From NCBI RefSeq assembly GCF_013266755.1, contig NZ_JABRWJ010000001.1, positions 62,001 through 126,000 on the forward strand: DNA of 64,000 bases. Direction: 5' to 3'. The translations under genes were made by a program, and so were the position numbers. The stretch's first letter is position 1. Every line of letters begins with the position of its first letter. Of the stretch, positions 45,064 to 53,632 are shown in pieces. The stretch comes from Pseudaquabacterium terrae. Lineage in GTDB: Bacteria > Pseudomonadota > Gammaproteobacteria > Burkholderiales > Burkholderiaceae_C. The notes under the pieces were generated by a model. The model did no database searches and was not told where the DNA came from. It saw only the letters and a list, made by a program, of their open reading frames with translations.

Positions 45064-46071
45064 TCAGACACTCCCATCCGCAACGACCTCCGTCGCCTGC
45101 AGCAGGAGTTCATCGGGCATCCGCCACCCCGCCTGGTTGGCCAGGCGCCGGTTCAGGACCAGGTCGAAACGGGTCGGCCGCATGATCGGGATCTCGGCCG
45201 GTCGCACGCCGCGCAGGACTTGGTCGAGTTGATGCACGGCCATGCCGACGACTTCCGTCATGCTGGGGCCGAATGCCAGCATCGTCGCGCCGCTGTCACT
45301 GATCGCGCCCAGGGTGACGGCACGCTGGGCCACTGCCCAGGCCTGTATTCGTGACCAGTCGGTCGGAATGAGGAACGGCAGGTTCGGCACGACCAGCGCC
45401 TGAATGTGTTCCTGCCGCGCCGCAGCCAGCATCGCGCCGATGTCCTCGGAACGCAGCACGCGGGGCAGCGCAGTGACCTCGATGCCGATCGGCGCAGCGA
45501 CTCTGGCCCAGCTTTGATACCAGGCCTCGCCCAGCAACAGCCCGCGGGTCAGAGGCAACCCGATGTGGGTGAGGCCTGGCCTGAGCGCGCGCAGATGGCT
45601 CAGACCCTTGCCGCACGAGTCGTACGCCAGGAGATCGATCCCGGTGACGTGTCCACCGGGCCGAGCCAGCGACTGGGCCATGCCCAACTCGACGATGCCG
45701 GCCCCTTGCATCACGATCGGCAGTGCGCTGGTCGCCTTCACGGCCTGCAATGCGGCGCTGTTGCCATCGGCATACAGCACATCGACAGGGGCCGCGATGA
45801 GCTCTTCCGCGGCGCGGCGCAATGCGGCAGCGTCAGCGCCCACCCTGACCTCGAGCGACAGGTTGTCACCTACCGTCCAGCCGCGCTGTTGCAGCAGCGC
45901 GAGGGCACGCAGCCACCACCGCGCCATCGTCGGAAGCTCGGGCCGCGTGCGAGTCAGCACGCCCAGTCGCACCTTGCGCAAAGGCGTCAGTGGCGCGGCG
46001 CTCGACCAGCGCGTTGCAAGGCCGAGCAGTGCGCAAGCCCCCGCCACCTGAACCAGTTGGCGCCGTCTCAT
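45064..46071 (-). CDS. ABC transporter substrate-binding protein (TrpX-like, PF04392 type)
   Basis: A 335-residue protein with a signal peptide (MRRRQLVQVAGACALLGLAT) and the ABC_sub_bind pattern (RKVRLGVLTRTRPE, VDVLYADGNSAALQAVK, PIVMQGAGIVELGMAQSLARPGGHVTG). Such proteins bind amino acids or urea-like ligands. It is an orphan, without permease or ATPase genes. The upstream 212-bp gap holds a palindrome and the truncated cupin copy. Confidence 0.75.
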   Translation of the reverse strand: MRRRQLVQVAGACALLGLATRWSSAAPLTPLRKVRLGVLTRTRPELPTMARWWLRALALLQQRGWTVGDNLSLEVRVGADAAALRRAAEELIAAPVDVLYADGNSAALQAVKATSALPIVMQGAGIVELGMAQSLARPGGHVTGIDLLAYDSCGKGLSHLRALRPGLTHIGLPLTRGLLLGEAWYQSWARVAAPIGIEVTALPRVLRSEDIGAMLAAARQEHIQALVVPNLPFLIPTDWSRIQAWAVAQRAVTLGAISDSGATMLAFGPSMTEVVGMAVHQLDQVLRGVRPAEIPIMRPTRFDLVLNRRLANQAGWRMPDELLLQATEVVADGSV

Positions 46072-46228
46072 GCTGATGGCCCTCCAGCGAGATTGACGGC
46101 GTCATGGTGCGACGCCTCTCAGGGAACATCACGCCAATGGCGACGAATGGCGGTTGGCGGGCGTTGGGACACGGCCTGGGCCGATGAACGCGCCTGTGGC
46201 TCGCGATTCGGGGGCAAGCGGAAGCCAT

Positions 46229-46248
46229 CGGCATGGGGCCCCATGCCG
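46229..46248. repeat. Perfect 20-bp palindrome next to the duplicated segment
   Basis: CGGCATGGGGCCCCATGCCG is fully self-complementary. It lies about 35 bases left of the point where homology to the 35.6-36.0 kb region begins. It has no T-run on either side. It may be a recombination hotspot, a terminator-like structure or a binding site. Confidence 0.6.
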
Positions 46249-46283
46249 AGCCCTTTGTAGGTTATTTCATTGGGTTGCTCAAG

Positions 46284-46630
46284 CGGGGCAGCCGGTGGTC
46301 GTGCGTTCGACGCTGGACACGGCGCCCAGCTACGAGAGCGAGCACTACGACTACCGCATGCTGGCCACCGAGTTTCCGGGCAAGCGCATGACGCCGCTGC
46401 ACGGCATCATCGTGGCGCGCGATCTCGCGCAGTTCCCCGACTTCGTCCGCCATCCGGGTCAGGAGTTCGTCATGGTCCTCTCAGGGCGCGTGCGCATTCA
46501 CTTCGAGACCGGCGACGTGATCGAGCTCGGGCGCCAGGAGTCGGCGTATTTCGACAGTGGCGTGGGGCATGCCTACGTGTCGCTCGGCAAGGCCGACGCG
46601 CAGGTGATGGTGGTGATGTCGGAACGGTGA
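46284..46630 (+). pseudogene. 5'-truncated second copy of the XRE-cupin gene
   Basis: The sequence is collinear with 35654-36000, with about 7 base differences in 345. All seven are in third codon positions, so the encoded cupin domain is identical. The helix-turn-helix (first 96 or so residues) is absent, and the upstream sequence is unrelated. A short chimeric frame could start at ATG 46184 and give a cupin-only protein. It may thus be a pseudogene, or a functional cupin without DNA-binding ability. Confidence 0.8.
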
Positions 46631-46657
46631 GCGGGGTGCCGCGGGGGAGTGGAAACG

Positions 46658-46939
46658 ATGCGTCGACGTGTCCTGATGATCGTGGCCGCGGCGACACCGT
46701 GGGCGACGCTCGGGTCGCCGCGGGCCGCTGCCGAGGCGGCGAGTGACGCCAGCTCGGACGGGCTGCGGCGCGCGCTCGTGGCGGCCACGGCGCGACATAG
46801 GCGGTTCGAGGTGTGGGTGTCGCACCAGTTCGTGCTGTCTGCGCTCGCCGGAGGCAGCACGGCGTCGGGCGAGGGATTGTCGCTGGAGGCGGCGTCGGAC
46901 GGCACGCCGCGGATCCTGGGCCGCCTGGCTATCGAGTGA
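46658..46939 (+). pseudogene. Histidine phosphatase copy with an internal 285-bp deletion
   Basis: This copy matches the gene at 38047-38613 at both ends but lacks 95 internal codons (copy-one positions about 38092-38376). The deletion is in frame and joins TPW to the later region at a short TGG repeat. The lost part carries the catalytic RH motif, while the second active-site His (VWVSHQFVLSAL) remains, so the protein cannot be active. About ten amino-acid changes show that it is decaying. Confidence 0.82.
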
Positions 46940-46983
46940 TCAGCGGGCGCGGGCCAAGCGGGCTCAGCCGGCAGGCGCGCCGC

Positions 46984-47202
46984 TCATCGCAGCAGGTGCC
47001 AGCACAACGGCTTGGTCTTCTCCGGCGTGATGAGACCTTTGGCCTCCAGATCGAGCTGCACGCCCTTCTTCCACCAACCGGCCTTGGCGCCTTGCGGAAA
47101 CAGCGCCTGCGGCAGATGGGGCAGCACGCGCTCGCCGATCTCCGCGGCCGTCAAGCCCGGTGAGGTGGCCGGCAGGACCTTCAGGAAGGCCTGATTTTTC
47201 AT
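46984..47202 (-). CDS. Small winged-helix-like protein
   Basis: A 72-residue basic protein: MKNQAFLKVLPATSPGLTAA at the start, WWKKGVQLDLEAKGLITPEK near the end. The spacing resembles a winged-helix fold with a wing at the end (KPLCWHLLR). I know similar short proteins in Burkholderiales but no function. ATG 47202 is the likely start. Only its end survives in the other copy at 38660-38726, so this is the intact version. Confidence 0.55.
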   Translation of the reverse strand: MKNQAFLKVLPATSPGLTAAEIGERVLPHLPQALFPQGAKAGWWKKGVQLDLEAKGLITPEKTKPLCWHLLR

Positions 47203-47314
47203 CGCTTCGGCCTTACTGACTTGACTACGTTCTGAGTGTCCACAAGACTGGGGATGCGCCGGCTCGAACGAACGGCGCAGACTCGACATGGCTGTGGAAT
47301 GAGGGCGCCCAGAG

Positions 47315-47343
47315 TTGACGTTTCTGGGTACAACGCATAGCTG
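47315..47343 (+). promoter_or_regulatory. Possible promoter of the TIR-like/macro-SIR2 operon
   Basis: TTGACG at 47315-47320 is followed after 17 bases by TAGCTG, a weak -10. A strong Shine-Dalgarno AGGAGG (47376-47381) lies 5 bases before ATG 47387, which fits efficient translation of the first gene. Confidence 0.4.
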
Positions 47344-47386
47344 AGTCACCGTCCCTCCAAGCCAGAGCGCGGCACAGGAGGATCCA

Positions 47387-48685
47387 ATGAAGTACTTGGA
47401 ACGCAAGCGCAGGTGTTTCGTCGTAATGCCGTTCGGCGAAAAGAAGGATCCGGACGGCAAAGAAATCGACTTTGACGACATCTATCGATTCTTCTTCAAG
47501 AGGGCGATCGAGGACCTCGGCATTGAGTGCATCCGATGCGACGAGATCGAGGAAGCTGGCTCAATCCACGAGAAGATGTTTGAGCACATCTATCAGGACG
47601 ACATCGTTGTTGTGGACATCACGACGTCGAATGCCAACGTCTACTACGAGCTCGGCATCCGGCACGCGCTGGCAAAGGGCGTAACGGTGTTGATTCGCCG
47701 GAAGGGAACGGTGATACCGTTCAATATTCAAGGCCTACAAGTCATCGAATACGATCAGGACAGGTTCGCGAGCATTGAGCAGGCCAAGAGCCGTATTCGC
47801 GAAATCATTCGCAATGGCCTCCTGCAGCGGCGCAACGACAGCCCGGTTCATTCAGTGCTGGATCTGAACATCGAACCGGAAGGCAATCCTGTCGACAGCA
47901 CCGTGATCCTCGAGTGGTGCCTGAAGGATAGGGAGGACATTCGCGTCGGCCTGGTCACAGGAGACATTCAGAACGTGACGGGAATCGACGTCTGGGTGAA
48001 TCCCGAGAACACGAACATGCAAATGGCGCGGCCGTTCGAAAACTCGATTTCCGGCATCATTCGTTATCTGGGGGCCGAGAAGGATCTGGACAACGGGCAA
48101 GTCAGGACCGATACGATCGCTTTAGCGCTGGCAGCCAAGATGAATGGCAGAACGACGGTCGATCCTGCCACCGTGCTAACAACGACTTCCGGCGCGATGG
48201 AGAGTACGCATCGCGTCAAGCTGATCTTTCATGCGGCTGCCAACTACGGCCAGGTAGGCCAGGGCTACATACCAATCGACCAGGTGTCTCGCTGTATCGT
48301 GAACGCACTCAAGGCGCCAGTGGAAGACACTAGATTGGGGGACAATTCGTCGATCCTCTTCCCGCTCATGGCCACACGGTCGCGGAAGGGCGCCGTTCTT
48401 GAAGACCGGGTCAGACCATTGTTGAATGCTGCCATCGAGTTCTTTGTGAGGAACCCGGGGGGTACGTTCCGCAGGGCCTACTTTCTCACCTACACCGACA
48501 AGGAACTCGACGTGTGTCAGGAACTCCTGACCTCCGACGAGCGCTTGATTGCGCAACCCGAGCTTCGGACCAAAGTAGTTGACCTGGCCGCCGATACGCC
48601 CGTGTCCCGAAGGCCGGGCTTGGGAAGGGTCGCCGGAGTGGAGATCGAAATGCCAGGAGTCGCGCCGGACACGGAGACGGCGTGA
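47387..48685 (+). CDS. TIR-like/deoxyribosyltransferase-like plus macro domain protein
   Basis: A 432-residue two-domain protein. Residues 8-110 are a Rossmann-like domain of the MPFG family (CFVVMPFGEKKD, then IHEKMFEHIYQDDIVVVDIT with Asp77, then NANVYYELGIRHAL with Glu88), as found in TIR-like, NDT-like and ASK1-associated proteins. Residues 185-350 look like a macro domain: VTGDIQN, WVNPENTNMQMA, VLTTTSGAM and VKLIFHAAA. Such domains bind or hydrolyse ADP-ribose derivatives. The gene overlaps the SIR2 gene downstream (GTGA), so the two proteins probably act together. Lower GC than the flanks suggests transfer. Family placement of the macro part is by eye only. Confidence 0.68.
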   Translation: MKYLERKRRCFVVMPFGEKKDPDGKEIDFDDIYRFFFKRAIEDLGIECIRCDEIEEAGSIHEKMFEHIYQDDIVVVDITTSNANVYYELGIRHALAKGVTVLIRRKGTVIPFNIQGLQVIEYDQDRFASIEQAKSRIREIIRNGLLQRRNDSPVHSVLDLNIEPEGNPVDSTVILEWCLKDREDIRVGLVTGDIQNVTGIDVWVNPENTNMQMARPFENSISGIIRYLGAEKDLDNGQVRTDTIALALAAKMNGRTTVDPATVLTTTSGAMESTHRVKLIFHAAANYGQVGQGYIPIDQVSRCIVNALKAPVEDTRLGDNSSILFPLMATRSRKGAVLEDRVRPLLNAAIEFFVRNPGGTFRRAYFLTYTDKELDVCQELLTSDERLIAQPELRTKVVDLAADTPVSRRPGLGRVAGVEIEMPGVAPDTETA

Positions 48686-50871
48686 AGCATCAATCTCCAT
48701 GTCCAGGCACGAGCCTAGGTATCGAGCTAAGTGAAGACGCTCTTGCCGTCGATACGTGGCCAGCGCTACTTGAGCGACTCCGGAAGTCGGAGCCATATGC
48801 CATCCTGTGTGGTTCGGGAATCTCCTTCCGGTCTGGCCTGCCTACGGGCCACTCCTTCAACGAGACGTTTCTGCAGGATTTGGTCCTGCCCCAGTATCGC
48901 TCACGGGTCTCTGAGCATCTCAAGCCCGATGCCTCGGTATCGCTTCGCTTCGAAGGCATTCTAGACGTATGGTCTAGATTCGACCCGGCGTTACGAGTCC
49001 TCGACACATACCGGCTCGGCACGCCGACCAGCGAACATCGTGCTCTGGCGCGGCTCGCCGAATCACATGCCATTGTGACGACAAACTTCGACGGGCTCAT
49101 CGAGCGCTCATGGGCCTGCCCGCGGGACCTCCCGGTGGCGTGCACTGATGAGCAGTTTCTGCCTGAGCCAGGCGATGGTGGACTTTACAAGATCCATGGG
49201 ACGGTTCAGCGCGTTGTGAATGGATGCCCTCAGGACGTCGCAAGTCTCGATGGATCGTTTTGTATCGCCACGCTTGGCACGATCTCCAGCAACATGGAGT
49301 CCATTCCACGGCGCAATTTTCTTCACTGTCTGCGTCGGTCGCGACCACTCGTCGTCGTCGGTTACTCCGGCATGGACGACTTCGATGTTTGCCGCTGGTT
49401 GTTCGACACCGACTCGCCGAAGGCATTGGTGTGGATCGCTTATGACGAGAATGCCGAGAGCACGACGGTGCTCTCGGGACGAGAAGCCATCGATCTGAAG
49501 GTCGCGCCACGTCCAATCATGCGTCGCAAAGCGGACCGCAACGTCGTCAATACATCAACTATCGTTCGGACTCGCAGCCCGGCCAAGCTGCTTGCTGACC
49601 TGTCGGGCGAACCGTACGACGACAAGAGCTGGGGCAGCAAAAAGTTGGAATGGGGCGCGACATGTCTGTGGCAGCGGTCACTCGCTACTGCGCTGCTGCT
49701 GCTTCAGCTATCGTTGTTCCATGAGGCAGAGAACCTGTTGCGCGGTCTCCTCCAAAACGTCGAAGGCCCGCTGCGCGGCCATGATGACGACCTTGCGCTG
49801 TCACCTGCCCAGCAAACCTGCGCGCAGGTATACCTCGCACAGGCACTGATGCCAACCGGAGAACGGCGCAAGCGCCGGGAGGCGTTGGAGATCGCCGAAG
49901 CCGCTGCCGACTCCGGCCTCCTTGAGCCCGCGCTACTCTTGCGAGCAAGGTTCCTCGCGACGCAGGCCCGCTTCCACACGAGCCACATGTCTGCGAGTGC
50001 CCTGGGTGATTCTTTGGCAAATCTCTACGTGCAGGCCAAAGCGTGTGACGCTCCGGCGCTCGCCGCCGAGCTTGCTGCGGACATCGCCGTTTTTGGCCGG
50101 CAGCAGGCACGCACGCATCGCGCGATGTACTCAGCGTTTGAGGCTGCACTGGATGGAGGCAGCCTTTCCGCCAAGGGCACCAGGCTCCACGAAGACGCGC
50201 GCCGCAAGTGGTCTGCCTGCGGGAGTCCTGAAGAGCTCTCCCTGGCAATCAGTGACATGGAGGAAGTGGTCACCTTTCGCCGCGACCTTGGGCAGTTGGA
50301 TGGCCTGTGCGCGAGCCTCAACGTCTGCGGCGGTATGCGGCAGCGCTTGGCAGAATGGACTTCGCCGATGGAGCCAGACTACGGTGCAGCGATCCAGTAC
50401 CACAACGAGAGTCTCCGCTTAGCCGCCAATGCCCACCTTTTCTGGCATCAATCACAGGCTCTGATCGATCTTGGGTACATTCATGCGAAGAGTGCCGATG
50501 CCGCTCGACTCAAGGCCACAATCGAGGAACTGAACGTTCTATGCGAAATCCTGGATGAATCGGACCGACACCACATGGAGTTCCTTGCCGCCTATGCTCG
50601 CGTCATCGCCAAAGATCTCACGGCCGCGAAAAGGAGGTTCGAGAAGCTCATCGACTTGCCTGAATCGGCCAAGCTCGGCGCTCGCATGAGAGACGCGGCG
50701 AGATTCAATGCAGCAGTTTGCCGGGCCGCGCTGACCGCCGGTCTTCCGGGCCCACCGGAATTGCCACCTTCCCACCGTTGTGTTCGTTTCTGGGAGGATC
50801 GTTTCGTCCGCCATACCCTGTACGTGCCGATTGTGTCGACGCTGATCGATCCGCTTCCGCCTTCGAACTAA
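48682..50871 (+). CDS. SIR2-domain protein with helical C-terminal domain
   Basis: A 729-residue protein. Residues 30-240 form a SIR2 NAD-binding fold: GSGIS (44-48), TTNFD (133-137, Asn135), the catalytic His172 in KIHGTV and GYSGMDD (227-233). The remaining 450 residues are alpha-helical and TPR-like. Defence SIR2 proteins (ThsA, DSR2) use the Asn and His to hydrolyse NAD and stop phage growth. Both residues are present, so NADase activity is expected. GTG 48682 overlaps the stop of the upstream gene. GC in a sampled line is about 57%, against about 72% in a neighbouring gene. Confidence 0.8.
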   Translation: MKHQSPCPGTSLGIELSEDALAVDTWPALLERLRKSEPYAILCGSGISFRSGLPTGHSFNETFLQDLVLPQYRSRVSEHLKPDASVSLRFEGILDVWSRFDPALRVLDTYRLGTPTSEHRALARLAESHAIVTTNFDGLIERSWACPRDLPVACTDEQFLPEPGDGGLYKIHGTVQRVVNGCPQDVASLDGSFCIATLGTISSNMESIPRRNFLHCLRRSRPLVVVGYSGMDDFDVCRWLFDTDSPKALVWIAYDENAESTTVLSGREAIDLKVAPRPIMRRKADRNVVNTSTIVRTRSPAKLLADLSGEPYDDKSWGSKKLEWGATCLWQRSLATALLLLQLSLFHEAENLLRGLLQNVEGPLRGHDDDLALSPAQQTCAQVYLAQALMPTGERRKRREALEIAEAAADSGLLEPALLLRARFLATQARFHTSHMSASALGDSLANLYVQAKACDAPALAAELAADIAVFGRQQARTHRAMYSAFEAALDGGSLSAKGTRLHEDARRKWSACGSPEELSLAISDMEEVVTFRRDLGQLDGLCASLNVCGGMRQRLAEWTSPMEPDYGAAIQYHNESLRLAANAHLFWHQSQALIDLGYIHAKSADAARLKATIEELNVLCEILDESDRHHMEFLAAYARVIAKDLTAAKRRFEKLIDLPESAKLGARMRDAARFNAAVCRAALTAGLPGPPELPPSHRCVRFWEDRFVRHTLYVPIVSTLIDPLPPSN

Positions 50872-50934
50872 GCCGATGACCTCAATGTGGCCGGCACTGC
50901 GCCGGCCCTGCTGTCCATGGCGGCAGTCTCCCGA

Positions 50935-53508
50935 TTACGGCCGCTGCACAGCCCCCAACCCAAGTTCCGCCACCTCCCCATCCGCCAACGATCTCCCCTG
51001 CTCCATCAGCGCCTCCAGCGCCGCCGCATCCCACACCGTGCGCAACAGCTCGAGCGTGTGCTCGTGCGCACGCTGCTCGTTGACCTGCCGCTGCTCGTCC
51101 GCCGCTTCGTAGCGCGCCGTGGTGGCCCCGACGAGCCGCGCCGCGGCTTCGTGGCGGCCTTCCAGCGCGGCCAGTTGAGCCAGATAGCCGACGCACCAGG
51201 CGTGCAGCGGAACACGCATTGCGGCCGGCAAGGCCTCCTGCAGCAGCAGCCGCGCGGGCTGCGTCTGGTGAAGCATCAAATGCGCCGCGGCCAGGTTGAC
51301 GCGCGCGAAGACCATCAGGTTCTCGTTGCGCATGCTGCGTATCAGCGCCACCAGCCGCGTGCCGCTGGCCACTGCCGCCGCGGCGTCGCCGGAACTCAGC
51401 TCGGCGTTGGCGATGTTCAACTGCGTTGTCAGGCCGGAGTCGCCGGCGGCGTGGCCCACGTCGAGCAGGCGGCGGTACAGGCGCAGCGCCTCCTGCACTT
51501 CGCCGCGCGCGGTCGCGATGCTCGCCTGCACGCGCAGGCCTGGCAGCAGCCGCACCGGCGGCCAGTTCGGGTCCTCGAGCGTGCGCGCTTCCTGCACCAG
51601 CCGCTCGGCCGCCGCCGCATCGTCGTCAACGAGCATCTGGCCGGCGGCGCACAGCGCGTCGTATAGCGCGTAGCGGTCAGGCCGGGTGGCATCCAGCGTG
51701 CGCGCCAGCGCCAGCGCGTGCTGCGCCGCCACCAGGCTGCGGTGGGGCCGCATGTTGGCCAAGGACACGCTGATCTCGCGCCAGGCCTCGTACAGCGTGA
51801 CGGAGTCCAGCGGCTCGCCGGCTTCACCGCTGGCCGCGATCAGGTGCTCGCAGCGGTCCGCCAGGGCCAGGCGCTCGCCATTCAAGGCGGCCGGCATCAT
51901 CGCGCTGGCCAATGCCAGTTCCAGGGCCGGCATCCCGGCCCGGTTCACGTGGGCCAGCGCGGCGCGGGCGTTGTCCATCTCCAGCTCGCCCTGGCGCCGC
52001 CGATCCTGTACGCCGAGCTTGCCGGCATGCAAGGCCGCACGGGCAGCACCCAACTCGGCCAGCACGCCTTGTGCGAAGCGCAAGTGCAGGTCGCCTTCTT
52101 CACCCGCGGCGGCCAGTTGCTCGAGCGCCAAGGCACGCGGCGACTCGAGCAGCCGATAGCGCGACGGGCTGCGTCCTTCGGCATGCACCACTTCGACCAG
52201 CGAGCGCTGGATCAGCTGGTCCAGCGCGTCGACGATGGCCCACGGATCAGCGGACGGGTCGCCATCCGCCCCGGTGCCCACGTGCTGCACCAGGCTCAAC
52301 GAAGCGCTGCCGGCGACCACGGCGAGCCGCCGAAACAGCTGCTGCTCGAACGGTGCCAGCAGGCCCACGCTCCAGGCCAGCGCCGCGCGCAGGCTTTGCT
52401 GTCGTGCCGGCGCCAGGCGGTTGCGGTTGGTGTTGAAGACTTGCAGGCGATCGGTGAGTGAATGCAGCAGCTGCGCCATGCCCAGTGCGGGCGCCCGCGC
52501 CGCGGCCAGCTCGATGGCCAGCGCCACGCCGTCCAGGTGCTGGCACAGCTCGATCACGGCGGGCACCTCGGCATCGTCCAGCACGAAGCGGTGGTCGGCC
52601 GCCGCTGCGCGCTCGCAGAACAGGGCCACGGCGCCGAAGGCCTGGGCCTGCTGCGCGGGCAGCGTGCCTTGCGGAATCGCCAGCGGGCCCAGACGGAACA
52701 CGCGTTCGGGCGCCAGCCGCAGCGGCGCCTGGCTGGTGGCCACCAGGCGCAGCCCCGGTTCCGCGTCCAGCAGGGCCTGCGCCAGGCGGGCCACGTCGTC
52801 GAGCAGGTGCTCGGCGTTGTCCAGCGCAATGAGCATCTGCAGCCCGACCACCGACCGCGCCAGGTGGGCCAGCGCGTCGCCGGGCGCCGACTGCAGGCCC
52901 AGCGCCGCCGCCACGGCCAGCGGCAAGGCTTCGGGCGTGGTGACGTTGCCCAGCTCGACCCAGCACACGCCTTGCGGATAGGCGTTTGCTCGCATCTGCA
53001 TCAGGGCCTGCACCAGGCGCGTCTTGCCCATGCCGCCGGCCCCCACCACCGTGACCAGCCGGTGCTGGTCGATCAAGGTGCCCAATGCCGCCAGGTCGTC
53101 GCTGCGGCCGATCAGCAGCGGCTGCAGCGTGGGCAGGTTGGTGCGCGGCCGGGAAGGCACTGCCTCCGCCACGGCCGCGGCGGCAGGCCCGGTCGGCGCA
53201 TGCGGCGCGACAAAGCGGTAGCCGCGCCCCGGCACGGTCACCAGCCAGTCGCTGCCCAGCACCTTGCGCAAGGCGTTGACCTGCACGGTCAGGTTGTTCT
53301 CTTCGACCACGCGACTCGGCCAGACCTGCTCGATCAGCTCGTTGCGGGTGATCAGTTGCCCTGGGCGTTGCACGAGGGCCAGCAACAGGTCGAAAGCGCG
53401 GCCGCCCAGCGGCACGGGGTGCCCGTCGGCCAGCAGGCGGTGCTCGTGCGGCCGAAGCTCGAAACGGCCAAAGCGCAGGCCCTCGGGCAGCGGTGTGGTG
53501 TTCGACAT
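50935..53508 (-). CDS. Winged-helix DNA-binding regulator with STAND ATPase and TPR
   Basis: An 857-residue regulator. Residues 10-100 are an OmpR-type winged helix (AFDLLLALVQRPGQLITRNEL, then VNALRKVLGSDWLVTVPGRGYRF). An ATPase follows with P-loop GAGGMGKTR (155-163), Walker B MLIALDN and, later, a helical TPR-like tail. Such proteins resemble CadC-HTH/AfsR-type regulators. ATG 53508 is chosen because the winged helix starts there. It is divergent from the globin operon and is its probable regulator. Confidence 0.85.
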   Translation of the reverse strand: MSNTTPLPEGLRFGRFELRPHEHRLLADGHPVPLGGRAFDLLLALVQRPGQLITRNELIEQVWPSRVVEENNLTVQVNALRKVLGSDWLVTVPGRGYRFVAPHAPTGPAAAAVAEAVPSRPRTNLPTLQPLLIGRSDDLAALGTLIDQHRLVTVVGAGGMGKTRLVQALMQMRANAYPQGVCWVELGNVTTPEALPLAVAAALGLQSAPGDALAHLARSVVGLQMLIALDNAEHLLDDVARLAQALLDAEPGLRLVATSQAPLRLAPERVFRLGPLAIPQGTLPAQQAQAFGAVALFCERAAAADHRFVLDDAEVPAVIELCQHLDGVALAIELAAARAPALGMAQLLHSLTDRLQVFNTNRNRLAPARQQSLRAALAWSVGLLAPFEQQLFRRLAVVAGSASLSLVQHVGTGADGDPSADPWAIVDALDQLIQRSLVEVVHAEGRSPSRYRLLESPRALALEQLAAAGEEGDLHLRFAQGVLAELGAARAALHAGKLGVQDRRRQGELEMDNARAALAHVNRAGMPALELALASAMMPAALNGERLALADRCEHLIAASGEAGEPLDSVTLYEAWREISVSLANMRPHRSLVAAQHALALARTLDATRPDRYALYDALCAAGQMLVDDDAAAAERLVQEARTLEDPNWPPVRLLPGLRVQASIATARGEVQEALRLYRRLLDVGHAAGDSGLTTQLNIANAELSSGDAAAAVASGTRLVALIRSMRNENLMVFARVNLAAAHLMLHQTQPARLLLQEALPAAMRVPLHAWCVGYLAQLAALEGRHEAAARLVGATTARYEAADEQRQVNEQRAHEHTLELLRTVWDAAALEALMEQGRSLADGEVAELGLGAVQRP

Positions 53509-53544
53509 GGCGGCGGGCAGTTTAGGAGCTGCTGCCGGCTCACG

Positions 53545-53560
53545 CTTAATCATTTTTAAG
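53545..53560. promoter_or_regulatory. Inverted repeat in the regulator-globin divergent promoter
   Basis: CTTAA and TTAAG (TTAAG at 53556-53560) flank 6 bases. It is AT-rich in an otherwise GC-rich gap and is a candidate site for the winged-helix regulator or for polymerase. Confidence 0.45.
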
Positions 53561-53632
53561 TCCGCCTGAAGGTGCTTTCCCGGCTGCGTCGGAACACTGG
53601 CTTCACCTTCACCCCCCTCGCGGAGCCGTTCG

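Noticed and set aside
46984-47481. Longer 165-residue version of the small minus-strand protein
   Set aside because: The extra N-terminal residues would overlap the promoter and start of the TIR-like/macro gene, and the conserved part begins at 47202.
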